Shown piece after piece: positions 6,377 to 15,335 of a DNA stretch of 64,000 bases (position 1 is the first letter of the stretch; each line of letters opens with the position of its first letter). The DNA is from Pseudomonas sp. Ant30-3 (GTDB taxonomy: Bacteria > Pseudomonadota > Gammaproteobacteria > Pseudomonadales > Pseudomonadaceae), in contig NZ_JMCL01000039.1 of NCBI RefSeq assembly GCF_000690905.1, positions 1 through 64,000 on the forward strand, given 5' to 3'. The notes under the pieces were generated by a model. That model saw nothing but the letters and a program-made list of their open reading frames with translations. It was not told where the DNA came from and ran no database searches. The translations under genes and the position numbers were made by a program.

Positions 6377-7479
6377 GTTTCATCCTCCACAGTGAGGGTC
6401 GCCTGCACTCGGTCGCTCTGTTTGCTCGCGCTGTCGAGGCTGATTGGCATGCCCTGCTGACGCCCGCGCTCGCGCAGTTGCTCGAGCTCGACAAAGCTGT
6501 TGGCGCTCAGCTGAATCTTCCAGCCATCGCCCAGCCGATATTCGATTCGCCGGACCTCGACGTGGCTGGCGCCGACGACCTGCTCGACCAGTTTCACCAG
6601 ACCGGTGATGCGCGTGTGCTGCGGCTCTGTGCGCTGGTTCTGGAGCACTTTGAGTTGGGTAGCGACATCGACGATGCGATGCTGATTCGGGTAAAGCGTT
6701 CTGAAGCGAGCTTCGTTGCGGCTCGCGAGGTGTTGCGTTTCGCTGGCGAGGAAACGGATTCGCGTTTCAGCGGCCGCCCAGGTCAGCAGCGCCGCCATCA
6801 GCAGCGCCAAAGCAGCTGGTCGCCAAGGCAAATGTTTTCGGCGTATAGCAAAATCGCCTTGCAAGAGATCAATTGGCCGTGTGCTTCGTGCAGTCAGCCA
6901 CTGCTCGATCGCGTCCGCGGCCTGAGGTTCGTGGAGCCATTGCGAGTCACTGGGCAAGGCCGGTCCAAGCAGCTTCAGGTCTGCCTCCGAAAGGGCCATG
7001 CGCACATCGAGTGCTCCGCCCAGTAACCACCGACCGAACCACCACACGCCCAGCGGTTGATCGACGGGCAAGACATCGGCATCGACGAACACTGAACGCG
7101 CCACTATGCCGGACTCCGCCAGCAGCGCCAGAACCTTGCTGAGTCGATCACGATTGATCGCCATCAACGGATAACGGCCGTCACGGTCACGCGCGCCTGC
7201 ACTCAGATGCAACAGATCCAGCGGCTCGCTCAGCTGATCCTCCACCGCAAACACCAGGGTTTGCGTGCTTGGCCGGCGTCGCGACGGCCACGGATTAATG
7301 CGAACCCAACTGCACATCTCCATCGGCAACACGACGCTGACCGCTTGCCCCTGCAACGTCTTCGCGACTTGATTCAGCGGCAACACCCGCCGCTGACGGG
7401 GACCAGACCACACACAGCAGGGCCACTCGATCGAAGCCTCGGCGCAGCCTTGGGGGGTGAGGTAAAGCCAGGTATTCAT
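6373..7479 (-). CDS. gspL: type II secretion protein GspL
   Basis: 368 residues from ATG 7479-7477, which overlaps the gspK stop by 4 bases. Frames further upstream run antisense to nothing recognisable and were discarded. The N-terminal cytoplasmic actin-like domain (about 1-230) includes LVFAVEDQLSEPLDLLHLSA, typical of GspL. A TM helix at about residues 236-253 (ALALLMAALLTWAAAE) and a periplasmic ferredoxin-like domain follow. GspL binds the N-domain of the GspE ATPase and GspM. Confidence 0.9.
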   Translation of the reverse strand: MNTWLYLTPQGCAEASIEWPCCVWSGPRQRRVLPLNQVAKTLQGQAVSVVLPMEMCSWVRINPWPSRRRPSTQTLVFAVEDQLSEPLDLLHLSAGARDRDGRYPLMAINRDRLSKVLALLAESGIVARSVFVDADVLPVDQPLGVWWFGRWLLGGALDVRMALSEADLKLLGPALPSDSQWLHEPQAADAIEQWLTARSTRPIDLLQGDFAIRRKHLPWRPAALALLMAALLTWAAAETRIRFLASETQHLASRNEARFRTLYPNQHRIVDVATQLKVLQNQRTEPQHTRITGLVKLVEQVVGASHVEVRRIEYRLGDGWKIQLSANSFVELEQLRERGRQQGMPISLDSASKQSDRVQATLTVEDET

Positions 7480-8327
7480 CGCGACATCTCGTAGGGGCGG
7501 GAAGGAAGCAAGCGTCGTTGCAAGAGGCTCAGACGATGGGTTTTGAGGTCGCGTTCGACGTCGATGGCAAGCCGCAATGAGCGCTGGCCCTGAGACACAT
7601 TCACGGTGATCCGGAACCAGCGGCTGCCGATGCCGAGGCCATGGCTGCGTGGGGCTGCTCCGCCGAGCATAGGGTCTTGAGTGAACGCCTGGACGCTTGT
7701 CCATGCACTGCTGGAGCGCTGGCGTACCAGTGCGTCCGCTGTTGCTGCCTCCATGCCATCGAGTGTTCGCAAGACTAGCGCCGGAGCGGTGTTCACGTTC
7801 AACGTCGCGTCTTTGGGCAGCAACGCCACCCAAGGTTCGAGCTCTCGCAGCAATTGCCCGTCGACGCCCGGGAGATGTCGCAGCTGGCTCAACTCGCGCA
7901 CAGCCCCCACTTGCTTGAGCTCCAGCGGCGGCAGACCGAGCAAGGCCAACAAACGGGTCCAGCGGCCAAGAATAACCTGATCGACTTTGCCCTCGAGCAA
8001 CAGCGAATTGAGATTGAAGCGTCCAGCGAGGTCTTCAATGGCAACGTCGATTTGCGCGTCGTCCAAGGAAAAATCAGGTGCCGAGCGCGCCCAGTCCTGT
8101 GTCAGGTCGACACTTTTCTGCCCCGCCGATGCTGCCTCCTGCAACACCGCCAGCGCCCATGTTTCACCAGCACTGGCGAGCTGGCGCAGATGCAGCTGCT
8201 GCAGCTGCTGCCCACTGTTTTGCAGCGCCACGCGATGGTTACGCAGCAAGGTGCCGGTGACCAGCAGCGCCAGGCTCATGACCAGCAGGACACTGATCAA
8301 GGCAATGCCGTTTTGGCGACTGCTCAT
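7476..8327 (-). CDS. gspK: type II secretion minor pseudopilin GspK
   Basis: 283 residues. The leader MSSRQNG is followed by IALISVLLVMSLALLVTGTL. As usual for GspK the +5 glutamate of other pseudopilins is absent, and +1 is Ile here. The large periplasmic domain contains FNLNSLLLEG and LNVNTAPALVLRTLDGM, the inserted helical domain of GspK that caps the pseudopilus tip with GspI and GspJ. It overlaps gspJ and gspL by 4 bases each, so translation is coupled. Confidence 0.93.
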   Translation of the reverse strand: MSSRQNGIALISVLLVMSLALLVTGTLLRNHRVALQNSGQQLQQLHLRQLASAGETWALAVLQEAASAGQKSVDLTQDWARSAPDFSLDDAQIDVAIEDLAGRFNLNSLLLEGKVDQVILGRWTRLLALLGLPPLELKQVGAVRELSQLRHLPGVDGQLLRELEPWVALLPKDATLNVNTAPALVLRTLDGMEAATADALVRQRSSSAWTSVQAFTQDPMLGGAAPRSHGLGIGSRWFRITVNVSQGQRSLRLAIDVERDLKTHRLSLLQRRLLPSRPYEMSR

Positions 8328-8866
8328 GGCAATGCACCCGGCAACAGCAACACGCGACGGATCGATTCAAAGCGCCCGGTCGACACCTGCAGTTCCACCG
8401 CCATCGGTGCTTTCAAGCCGCGCTGGACCGGCCACTCGCTGCGCCAGCCGGCATCAGCGTCGAACAGGCGCCAGCTCAGCGAGTGAACATCGTCGAGCAG
8501 CTTTTGCCGCTGCAGCAGTGGAACGTTGTCAGCCTGGCTCCCACGCCAGAGGCTGCCGTTATCGAGTCGATAGGTGAGCGTTTGCCGTTCACTGCGCGGC
8601 TGATCCAGCGGGTTACGCCAGTTGCTGCGTTGCAATTGCAGCACGCCCTGAGTCAGCGCAATGGGTTGTTCGGTGACCTGCAGCAGGTCGCGCTCGATCA
8701 CCGCCACAGCGCGTTGAAGGCTGCGAAACTCCTGTTCGTGCGCCGCCGCGTTTTTTTGCACGCGCACAACGGTATCGAACAAGTGCCAACTGGCCAGCCC
8801 CAACACAGCGAAAATCGCCAGGGCAATCACCAGCTCCAGCAAGGTGAAGCCGCGCTGTCTATTCAT
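8324..8866 (-). CDS. gspJ: type II secretion minor pseudopilin GspJ
   Basis: 180 residues from ATG 8866-8864. This start puts MNRQRG directly before FTLLELVIALAIFAVLGLAS, the type III signal with cleavage after G6 and Glu at +5. A start 22 codons earlier would put a long non-typical leader ahead of it. The domain with a conserved ALAIFAVLGLASWHLFDTVV start and the C-terminal ALPG end is typical. It overlaps the gspI stop by 8 bases. It is part of the GspH-I-J-K tip complex. Confidence 0.92.
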   Translation of the reverse strand: MNRQRGFTLLELVIALAIFAVLGLASWHLFDTVVRVQKNAAAHEQEFRSLQRAVAVIERDLLQVTEQPIALTQGVLQLQRSNWRNPLDQPRSERQTLTYRLDNGSLWRGSQADNVPLLQRQKLLDDVHSLSWRLFDADAGWRSEWPVQRGLKAPMAVELQVSTGRFESIRRVLLLPGALP

Positions 8867-9242
8867 AAGGGGCGAGTACCCAGCCAGTCGCGTGATGGAC
8901 TGATTGCTGGCGACCGGCGAGGCTGACGTCAATGTCGACCTGAAACAGACGTTGATGACCCGTGGTGCTGACGCGCTGTTGCAGCAACCAATCGCGGTGG
9001 TTCATCGCCACAACACTTTGCGACTGACCAATGGCCACCCCGGTTTGCAGGCGCAACTCGTTCAATTGGTTATCCGACAACCAAGCGGCAACCAGACGCT
9101 CTTCCACCCGACCCGTTTGCTTCACAACATACTGACTGGCAGATAGCACTGCGGCCGCCAGCGTCGAAAAGATCGCCAGGGCAACCATGATTTCCAGCAA
9201 GGTAAACCCACCCATGCGCGACAGCGAAACCCGCTCAACCAT
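8859..9242 (-). CDS. gspI: type II secretion minor pseudopilin GspI
   Basis: 127 residues. The leader ends in MGG followed by FTLLEIMVALAIFSTLAAAV, with cleavage after G12 and Glu at +5. The short periplasmic domain contains the GspI signature AAWLSDNQLNELRLQ. The start overlaps the gspH stop by 8 bases. GspI nucleates the tip complex with GspJ and GspK. Confidence 0.93.
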   Translation of the reverse strand: MVERVSLSRMGGFTLLEIMVALAIFSTLAAAVLSASQYVVKQTGRVEERLVAAWLSDNQLNELRLQTGVAIGQSQSVVAMNHRDWLLQQRVSTTGHQRLFQVDIDVSLAGRQQSVHHATGWVLAPYE

Positions 9243-9702
9243 CGATCACTGCCTCGCCGATACCGTCACTGGAGAGGTTCAGCCACGTCGTGTCTGCACT
9301 GGAAAAGGTCAGCGAAAAAGCGCTGGTTTCATCGCTGCTGAGCATCAGCAAGTGCGGCGGGCCGTCGTCGCTGCCCAGGTCCACGAACTGACCGTCCACC
9401 TCAAGTTGCAGTCGCAGATTTTCCGGCCATCGATAAAAAGGTGAGATCGGCGTCCAGGTTTGAACATCGAGCGTCAGCGCGCGATAACCGTCCACGCTCA
9501 GTCGCAATCCGTACTGCTGGCCATCGAGTACAGCCTGCTCGCGCAATTGTCGAATAATGCTGGCAAGTCCTTGTGCTTGCTCTCGCGCTTGCAGCCCCGG
9601 ATTAGGGCCGGTGGCAAAGCTGACCATGCCCATCAAGATGCCAATCAAGACCATCACAATCATCAATTCAAGCAAAGTAAAACCCCGACAACGATGCCGC
9701 AT
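9235..9702 (-). CDS. gspH: type II secretion minor pseudopilin GspH
   Basis: 155 residues. Leader MRHRCRG, cleavage after G7, then FTLLELMIVMVLIGILMGMV with Glu +5. The middle LASIIRQLREQAVLDGQQYG LRL pattern is the GspH domain that links the tip to the major pseudopilin. It starts 3 bases after the gspG stop. The length is normal for the family. Confidence 0.92.
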   Translation of the reverse strand: MRHRCRGFTLLELMIVMVLIGILMGMVSFATGPNPGLQAREQAQGLASIIRQLREQAVLDGQQYGLRLSVDGYRALTLDVQTWTPISPFYRWPENLRLQLEVDGQFVDLGSDDGPPHLLMLSSDETSAFSLTFSSADTTWLNLSSDGIGEAVIDG

Positions 9703-9705
9703 CAG

Positions 9706-10161
9706 TCAATCGCCCCAGTTGCCGATATCGGCAGCATGGCCTTCACCGCCGACGACACCGTCGGACCCCATCGAGTACAGGTCGTAGCTGCCATCGCCTG
9801 ACTGCACGCCGGGGTTGATGTATTGATAAGGCGTGCCCCACGGGTCCACCGGCAGACTCTTCAAATAACCCTGAGGGTTCCAGTTCCGCGCAGGAGGCAT
9901 GCCGGAAGGCCGTTTGTTCAAAGCTTCCAGCCCTTGTTGCGTCGAGGGGTAGTTGAAGTTGTCGAGGCGGTACATCTCCAGCGCAGTGGCAATGGCCTGC
10001 ACATCCACTCTCGCCGCGGTGACTTTGGCCTGATCGGGCCTGCTCATGAATTGCGGCACCACGATGGCGCCGAGCACACCGATGATGACGACGACCACCA
10101 TTATTTCGATCAGGGTAAAACCGTGTTGGGCGCGAGGCGGGTTGTTGTGTAAGGCTTTCAT
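9706..10161 (-). CDS. gspG: type II secretion major pseudopilin GspG
   Basis: 151 residues. The leader ends at HG14 before FTLIEIMVVVVIIGVLGAIV (Glu +5). The highly conserved body includes YRLDNFNYPSTQQGLEAL, YLKSLPVDPWGTPYQY and DLYSMGSDGVVGGEG, the last covering the calcium-binding loop. It polymerises into the pseudopilus that pushes substrates through GspD. Gaps are 3 bases to gspF upstream and 3 bases to gspH downstream. Confidence 0.96.
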   Translation of the reverse strand: MKALHNNPPRAQHGFTLIEIMVVVVIIGVLGAIVVPQFMSRPDQAKVTAARVDVQAIATALEMYRLDNFNYPSTQQGLEALNKRPSGMPPARNWNPQGYLKSLPVDPWGTPYQYINPGVQSGDGSYDLYSMGSDGVVGGEGHAADIGNWGD

Positions 10162-10164
10162 GGA

Positions 10165-11373
10165 TCAATTCACCAACTGATTGAGGCTGAGAATCGGTAG
10201 AAGAATGGCCATGACGATGAGCAGCACGACGCCGCCCATCACCACCAGCATGGCCGGTTCGAACAAACTGACAACCAGCGCGATGCGCGCCGCCAGACTG
10301 TTTTCCTGTTGCTCGGCAGCACGCACCAGCATCTGATCGAGTTCTCCGGCACGCTCGCCGCTGGCGATCATGTGCAGCATCATCGGCGGGATGTCGCCGC
10401 TGAGCTCCAGACCTCGGGTCAGGGTGCCGCCCTCGCGAACCGAGCGAGCGACGTCGACCATGCGGGCGCGAATCGTCAGGTTTCCGATCACGGCGGCGGC
10501 GATCTCCAGCGCATCTACCAGCGGCACGGCACTCTTGCCGAGAATCGCCAAAGTGCTGGCAAAGCGCGCCGCTTCCATCGCTCGCAGCACCTCGCCGGCG
10601 AGCGGGATTTGCAAAGCGAGCCGATGCCAGCGCAGACGCCAATCGGGTTGGCGCAAACTCCAGCGCCACAGCCCGATCAACGCGCCCAGAGCACCGGTGA
10701 CCAGCAGGCCGTGGTTGCGCAGCCCGTCACTCAGGCTGATCAGCGCCTGGGTAAGCCAGGGCAACGGCTGACCGCTGTCGACGAAAATTTTCACTACGTC
10801 GGGCACCACGTAACCGAGCAGAAAACCGACAATTGCCACACTCGCCAGCATCAGAATCAGCGGGTAAACCAGGGCCATCTGAATTTTTTGCCGCGACGCC
10901 TGGCGGGCTTGGGTGTAGGCCGCCAATTGTTCGAGTACCTGGCCCAAATGCCCGGAGCGCTCCCCGGCCGCAATGGTGGCGCGAAACAATTCAGGGAACG
11001 CTTTGGGGAACTGCCCGAGCGCCATCGACAGTGCATGGCCCTCCATCACCCGACTGCGGACCGCCGACAGCACACCCGCAACCTTGCGCCTGCCACTTTG
11101 TTTTGCCACGGCCTCCAGCGCTTCTTCCAGCGGCAAGCCCGCTTGAATCAGTGTCGACAGCTGCAACGTCAGCAACGCCAGATCGGCCGCACTCAGGCGC
11201 GCCCCTCGAGGCTGAGCGGCTGAGCCGGCGGTGCTCGTGACCTCGTTCAGTTCGAGCAACCACAGGCCGCGCTCACGCATCAGCTGTCGCGCATGGCGTG
11301 GGCTGTCGGCTTCCAGGCGCCCTTTGCAGCGCCGGCCGAGGGCATCGTCAGCGCGGTAATCGAAGGTCGGCAA
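10165..11373 (-). CDS. gspF: type II secretion inner-membrane platform protein GspF
   Basis: 402 residues, the normal length. Two repeated cytoplasmic T2SSF domains (LALLTLQLSTLIQAGLPLEE at about residue 65 and a second from about 270, ASTLAILGKSAVPLVDALEI) alternate with three TM segments (about 168-190, 215-235 and 372-395). The C-terminal VVMGGVVLLIVMAILLPILS is characteristic. It assembles with GspC, L and M and interacts with the GspE ATPase. Confidence 0.95.
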   Translation of the reverse strand: MPTFDYRADDALGRRCKGRLEADSPRHARQLMRERGLWLLELNEVTSTAGSAAQPRGARLSAADLALLTLQLSTLIQAGLPLEEALEAVAKQSGRRKVAGVLSAVRSRVMEGHALSMALGQFPKAFPELFRATIAAGERSGHLGQVLEQLAAYTQARQASRQKIQMALVYPLILMLASVAIVGFLLGYVVPDVVKIFVDSGQPLPWLTQALISLSDGLRNHGLLVTGALGALIGLWRWSLRQPDWRLRWHRLALQIPLAGEVLRAMEAARFASTLAILGKSAVPLVDALEIAAAVIGNLTIRARMVDVARSVREGGTLTRGLELSGDIPPMMLHMIASGERAGELDQMLVRAAEQQENSLAARIALVVSLFEPAMLVVMGGVVLLIVMAILLPILSLNQLVN

Positions 11374-11379
11374 TGTCGG

Positions 11380-12855
11380 CTACTCCCGAGTGACGCGCAG
11401 CAATTCGTCAAGGCTGGTTACACCGTCCAGCACCCGCTGCCGACCGTCCTGAAACAGGCTGCGCGAGAGCTTGCGCGTTTCCCCGAGCAGCGCTTGCTCG
11501 CTCGCGCCTTGATGGATGAGGGCCGAGACTGCCGGCGTGATGCCGATCAGCTCGTAGATCCCGATACGGCCGCGATAACCGTGCTGACAACGCTCACAGC
11601 CCACCGCTGTGAACAGTTGTGGCGACGTCGAAACGCTCAGCCCCAGACGCTGGCACTGCAAGGCATCGGCCGTGGACGCAACCTTGCAGTACGGGCACAA
11701 GGTGCGTAGCAGACGCTGGGCCAGAACCCCCACCAGCGATGACGCCAGCAGATAGGGATCGACGCCCATGTCCACCAGCCGCGTGACCGCGCCAACCGCG
11801 CTGTTGGTGTGCAAGGTCGAGAGCACGAGATGCCCGGTCAGCGAAGCCTGAACGGCGATTTCTGCGGTTTCGCGATCACGGATTTCGCCGACCATCACCA
11901 CGTCCGGATCCTGACGCAAAATGGCGCGCAAACCACGGGCGAACGTCATGTCCACTTTTGGATTGACCGGCATCTGCCCGACGCCGGGCAGGTGATATTC
12001 GATGGGATCTTCGACCGTCAGAATGTTGCGCGTCTGATCATTCAGGCTGCTCAGCGCGGCATACAGACTGGTGGTCTTGCCGGAACCGGTCGGGCCCGTG
12101 ACCAGCAGGATCCCGTGAGGTTTGCCCAACAATTGGCGCAAGTCAGCGAGGGTGTCTGCGGGCATGCCAAGTCGCGGCAATTCGAGACGCCCGGCCTGTT
12201 TATCGAGGAGGCGCAGCACGACCCGTTCACCGTGCGCAGAAGGCAGTGTAGAGACCCGCACGTCGACTTCGTGCCCGGCCAGTCGCAGGGCGATTCGGCC
12301 ATCCTGGGGCACACGTTTTTCGGCAATGTCCAAACGCGCCATGACCTTGATGCGCGACACCAGCAAGGTCGCCAGTTCGCGCCGTGGCCGCAACATTTCA
12401 CGCAATTGCCCGTCGATTCGCATACGCACCGACAGGTACTGCTCGAAGGTTTCCAAATGCACGTCCGACGCCTGCTCGCGCACCGCTTCGCTGAGCAAAG
12501 CGTTGATAAGGCGAATGATCGGCGCATCGCCTTGCTGCTCCAGCAAATCGGCGGTCTGTGGCACTTGGTCGACCAGGCTGAGCAGGTCCAGTTCGTCGTC
12601 CAGACCTTGTGCGACTTGCTCCGCCGCGCTCTGCCCTTCGCGGTAAGCGACTGCCAGGCGCTGGGCGAATTCGCCAGCCGCGAGCATCCGGAGCGGCACC
12701 TGGCCGCACACCCGGCGCGCTTCAGCCACGGCGGTCAGCGGTGTATCGGCTCGCATGGCGAGGATCGGCTCAGCCCCCCCTTGCTCCAGCAACACACCAA
12801 AACGTCGGGCAAAACCGAACGGCAATTGCGTAAGGCTTGCACCCGATTCGCTCAT
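11380..12855 (-). CDS. gspE: type II secretion ATPase GspE
   Basis: 491 residues. N1/N2 domains occupy about 1-220 (ASDVHLETFEQYLSVRMRID). The RecA-like motor has Walker A GPTGSGKT at 254-261, the Asp box FARGLRAILRQDPDVVMVGE, Walker B and His box GHLVLSTLHTN. The zinc-binding tetracysteine (CPYC at 387-390 and CERC at 420-423) separates GspE from most pilus ATPases of type PilT. It powers pseudopilus extension at the cytoplasmic face. Its start overlaps the gspD stop by 4 bases. Confidence 0.96.
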   Translation of the reverse strand: MSESGASLTQLPFGFARRFGVLLEQGGAEPILAMRADTPLTAVAEARRVCGQVPLRMLAAGEFAQRLAVAYREGQSAAEQVAQGLDDELDLLSLVDQVPQTADLLEQQGDAPIIRLINALLSEAVREQASDVHLETFEQYLSVRMRIDGQLREMLRPRRELATLLVSRIKVMARLDIAEKRVPQDGRIALRLAGHEVDVRVSTLPSAHGERVVLRLLDKQAGRLELPRLGMPADTLADLRQLLGKPHGILLVTGPTGSGKTTSLYAALSSLNDQTRNILTVEDPIEYHLPGVGQMPVNPKVDMTFARGLRAILRQDPDVVMVGEIRDRETAEIAVQASLTGHLVLSTLHTNSAVGAVTRLVDMGVDPYLLASSLVGVLAQRLLRTLCPYCKVASTADALQCQRLGLSVSTSPQLFTAVGCERCQHGYRGRIGIYELIGITPAVSALIHQGASEQALLGETRKLSRSLFQDGRQRVLDGVTSLDELLRVTRE

Positions 12856-14780
12856 GGGACCACCGGCGTCTGCTTGCGCAAATCGAACACCGGCGCGTCG
12901 CTGACCGGGTCAAACAGGTGGCGCGATTCGGCAGGCAGCAGCAAGGAGTTGTTGCCCTGCGCTCCGGGCTGGCTCAAGTCGCGCAGCGCGTTGTAGCGCT
13001 GCTGGCTGACATCCGCCAAATCTTCCCTGCTGCGCACAATGGTCGGACGCAGGAACACCATCAGATTGCTCTTGGTTTGCGTGTCGCGGCTCCAGCGAAA
13101 CAGCGCGCCCAGATAGGGTATGTCGCGCAGCAACGGCACGCCGCTCTGTTGGGTCCGCACGCTGTCGCGAATCAGACCGCCGATCACGATGATCTCGCCA
13201 TCGTCGGCAAGGATCGTGCTTTTGAGCGCGCGTTTGTTGGTGATCAGATCCGAAGAATCGATGCCCGAGACCGAGGGCGCGATGTCGGAAACTTCTTGCT
13301 CGACCTCCAGCCGGAGCGTTGAACCTTCGTTGATGTACGGCTTGATTTTCAGGCTGATGCCGACGTCTTTGCGCTCGACGGTAGTGAACGGATTCTCTGC
13401 ACCGTTACTGCTGGTGGTGTAGGAGCCCGTCTTGAACGGCACGTTCTGGCCGACGATGATTTCCGCTTGCTGATTGTCCAGCGTTAACAGGCTCGGCGTG
13501 GACAACAAATTGCTCCGCGTATTGCTGGCCAGTGCAGTGATTAGTGCCCCAAAACGGTCGCTGCCCAGTTGCAGAATGGCACCCTCCGGTGCGGATTTTT
13601 TTTCATTGAATGTAAGACCGCCAACGATCGGAATATCGGTGCCGGGGAGGTTGATGAACCCCGTCGCGCTGCCGGTATTCAATCCCCACTGGACGCCCAC
13701 GGCTTCAGCAATGTCGCCGGAAATTTCGACGATGGCGGCATGGATCAGCACTTGGGCTCGCGGCTGATCCAACTGACGCACGATGTTCTCGATGGTGCGA
13801 ATCTGCGCAGGCTCGGCAATTAGCACCAGCGCATTTTGACTCTCGTCGGCCTTGATCATGAAGGTGGCGCTGGACGCGTTGTCCTTGACTCCAGGGATGG
13901 CCGCTGCCGTTCTCCGTCCCTGGCCCATGGTCTCCAGCACTTCGGCCAATTGCTTGGCATCACTGTGGCGCAGGCGAATGACCCGGGCATTGTCGAGGGT
14001 CGCGGTGGCGGGGGCATCAAGGCCGTGGGCAAGGTCGAGCAGACGTTTTCGAACCGCCGGCGGGCCAATCAGGATCAAACGATTGGTGCGATTGTCGGCG
14101 AGCACCTGGATCGTCGTATCGGCGTTGCGTTTGCCCAGGGAGGATTCAATGATGGTCGCGACGTCGGCGGCTTGAGCATGGCGCATCTGCACCACGGAGT
14201 GCAGGTTGTTCTGCCCGGAATCAAGCTGACGGACGACCTTGCCGATACGACCAACATTGGCGGCGGTGTCGGTCACCACCAGCGCATTGGCCGAAACCGA
14301 CGGGCCGACGTAGCCGTTGACCGATACCAGTGGTCGCACCAGCCCGGCAATGTCCGAAGCGCTGCTGGTGTCGAGCTCGATCACCTGAGTGATGAACTGC
14401 GACGGCGTAGCATTTTGCGCGGTGCCCTGACCGGCACGGCTTTTGGCTTCGGTGACCGGCGTGATCAGGATTCGGTCGCCTTCATCGATGACCGTGAAGT
14501 TGTGCGCGTCCAGTACTGAATAAAACAACCGTCGAACGCCTTCGCGGTCGAGAGCCTTCTGAGACATGACGGTGATGCGTCCGCTGACCCTTGGATCGAG
14601 CACTACCGTCGTGCCCAGGATGGTCGAGAACTCTTCGACAATGTCGCGCAGCTCTGCATTGTTCATCGCCAGTTGCCACTTCTGTTCCTCGGCCAGCAGC
14701 AGGCCAGGGATGCTCGTCAACGTAAAAATGCCGAATAAAACCAGGGAGCGCAGCCGCTGCGCGCCGGTGAAGCTGTTCAT
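12852..14780 (-). CDS. gspD: type II secretion outer-membrane secretin GspD
   Basis: 642 residues from ATG 14780-14778; the open frame continues far upstream, but only this start gives a signal peptide (SLVLFGIFTLTSIPGLLLA, cleavage near residue 30). N0 (WQLAMNNAELRDIVEEFSTI) and three N domains (each with the ANALVV/NRLILIG-type fold) precede the secretin barrel, with VEISGDIAEAVGVQWGLN and VPFKTGSY followed by VERKDVGISLKIKPYINEGS. It forms the gated outer-membrane channel. No Cys lipobox is present, so delivery would need a separate pilotin or none. Confidence 0.95.
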   Translation of the reverse strand: MNSFTGAQRLRSLVLFGIFTLTSIPGLLLAEEQKWQLAMNNAELRDIVEEFSTILGTTVVLDPRVSGRITVMSQKALDREGVRRLFYSVLDAHNFTVIDEGDRILITPVTEAKSRAGQGTAQNATPSQFITQVIELDTSSASDIAGLVRPLVSVNGYVGPSVSANALVVTDTAANVGRIGKVVRQLDSGQNNLHSVVQMRHAQAADVATIIESSLGKRNADTTIQVLADNRTNRLILIGPPAVRKRLLDLAHGLDAPATATLDNARVIRLRHSDAKQLAEVLETMGQGRRTAAAIPGVKDNASSATFMIKADESQNALVLIAEPAQIRTIENIVRQLDQPRAQVLIHAAIVEISGDIAEAVGVQWGLNTGSATGFINLPGTDIPIVGGLTFNEKKSAPEGAILQLGSDRFGALITALASNTRSNLLSTPSLLTLDNQQAEIIVGQNVPFKTGSYTTSSNGAENPFTTVERKDVGISLKIKPYINEGSTLRLEVEQEVSDIAPSVSGIDSSDLITNKRALKSTILADDGEIIVIGGLIRDSVRTQQSGVPLLRDIPYLGALFRWSRDTQTKSNLMVFLRPTIVRSREDLADVSQQRYNALRDLSQPGAQGNNSLLLPAESRHLFDPVSDAPVFDLRKQTPVVP

Positions 14781-14788
14781 GGGATTGA

Positions 14789-15328
14789 TCACTCTGACTG
14801 CCCGGAAACCGGACGTAGAAAACGTGTAGAAATAGCGGGCGCTTGTGGTTGTTTCGGCGCTTCGAACGGACGCAGAAAACGCGTGCTGGATGGCTGCAGC
14901 GCTAATACTTCTTCGCGTCCCTTGTTCCACAGCACCACCTGTCTTGTTTCGACGCGACGCAGAATGCTGCCGCCCGGCAACCGCTCGCCGACCTGATACA
15001 TGCGCGGACCTTGCGCGTCTGCCAACAGCGCTTTGGACAAGCCGTTGCTGTGGATGAAACTGGCGTGCAATGTCAGCGGCTCGGCGCTGGGCAACGGCGA
15101 CAGTGCGGTCGTCAAACCGAGTACCGAAGCGATCGCTCCGGTGTTCAACGGCTCTCGCGCCAATATCGGCGCCGTCGCGGAGACAATTGGCAACGGGACA
15201 GCAAGTTCGTCGCGAAATCGCCATTCCTGCCACGCCAAAAACACCAGATAAGCGATCGGCAACATCAGCAAACCTGCGCTGCTCAAACGAGGCAGCACCA
15301 CGGAAGTCGCCTGAGGCATGCGTTTCAT
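14789..15328 (-). CDS. gspC: type II secretion protein GspC (short form)
   Basis: 179 residues from ATG 15328-15326, 7 bases after the b561 stop. The frame extends upstream, but that part is antisense to nothing conserved and overlaps the b561 end. It has a TM helix at about residues 18-34 (GLLMLPIAYLVFLAW) and a homology-region domain (SNGLSKALLADAQGPRMYQV, GERLPGGSILRRVETRQVVL) that binds N0 of GspD. There is no PDZ domain, so this is the short type. Two copies of STRFLRP occur in the last 35 residues, which is odd. Assignment rests on position and the HR domain. Confidence 0.85.
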   Translation of the reverse strand: MKRMPQATSVVLPRLSSAGLLMLPIAYLVFLAWQEWRFRDELAVPLPIVSATAPILAREPLNTGAIASVLGLTTALSPLPSAEPLTLHASFIHSNGLSKALLADAQGPRMYQVGERLPGGSILRRVETRQVVLWNKGREEVLALQPSSTRFLRPFEAPKQPQAPAISTRFLRPVSGQSE

Positions 15329-15335
15329 AGCCAAC

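Noticed and set aside
14781-15233. Longer GspD with about 150 extra N-terminal residues
   Set aside because: The extension overlaps gspC in another frame and lacks a signal peptide; the ATG at 14780 gives a normal secretin.
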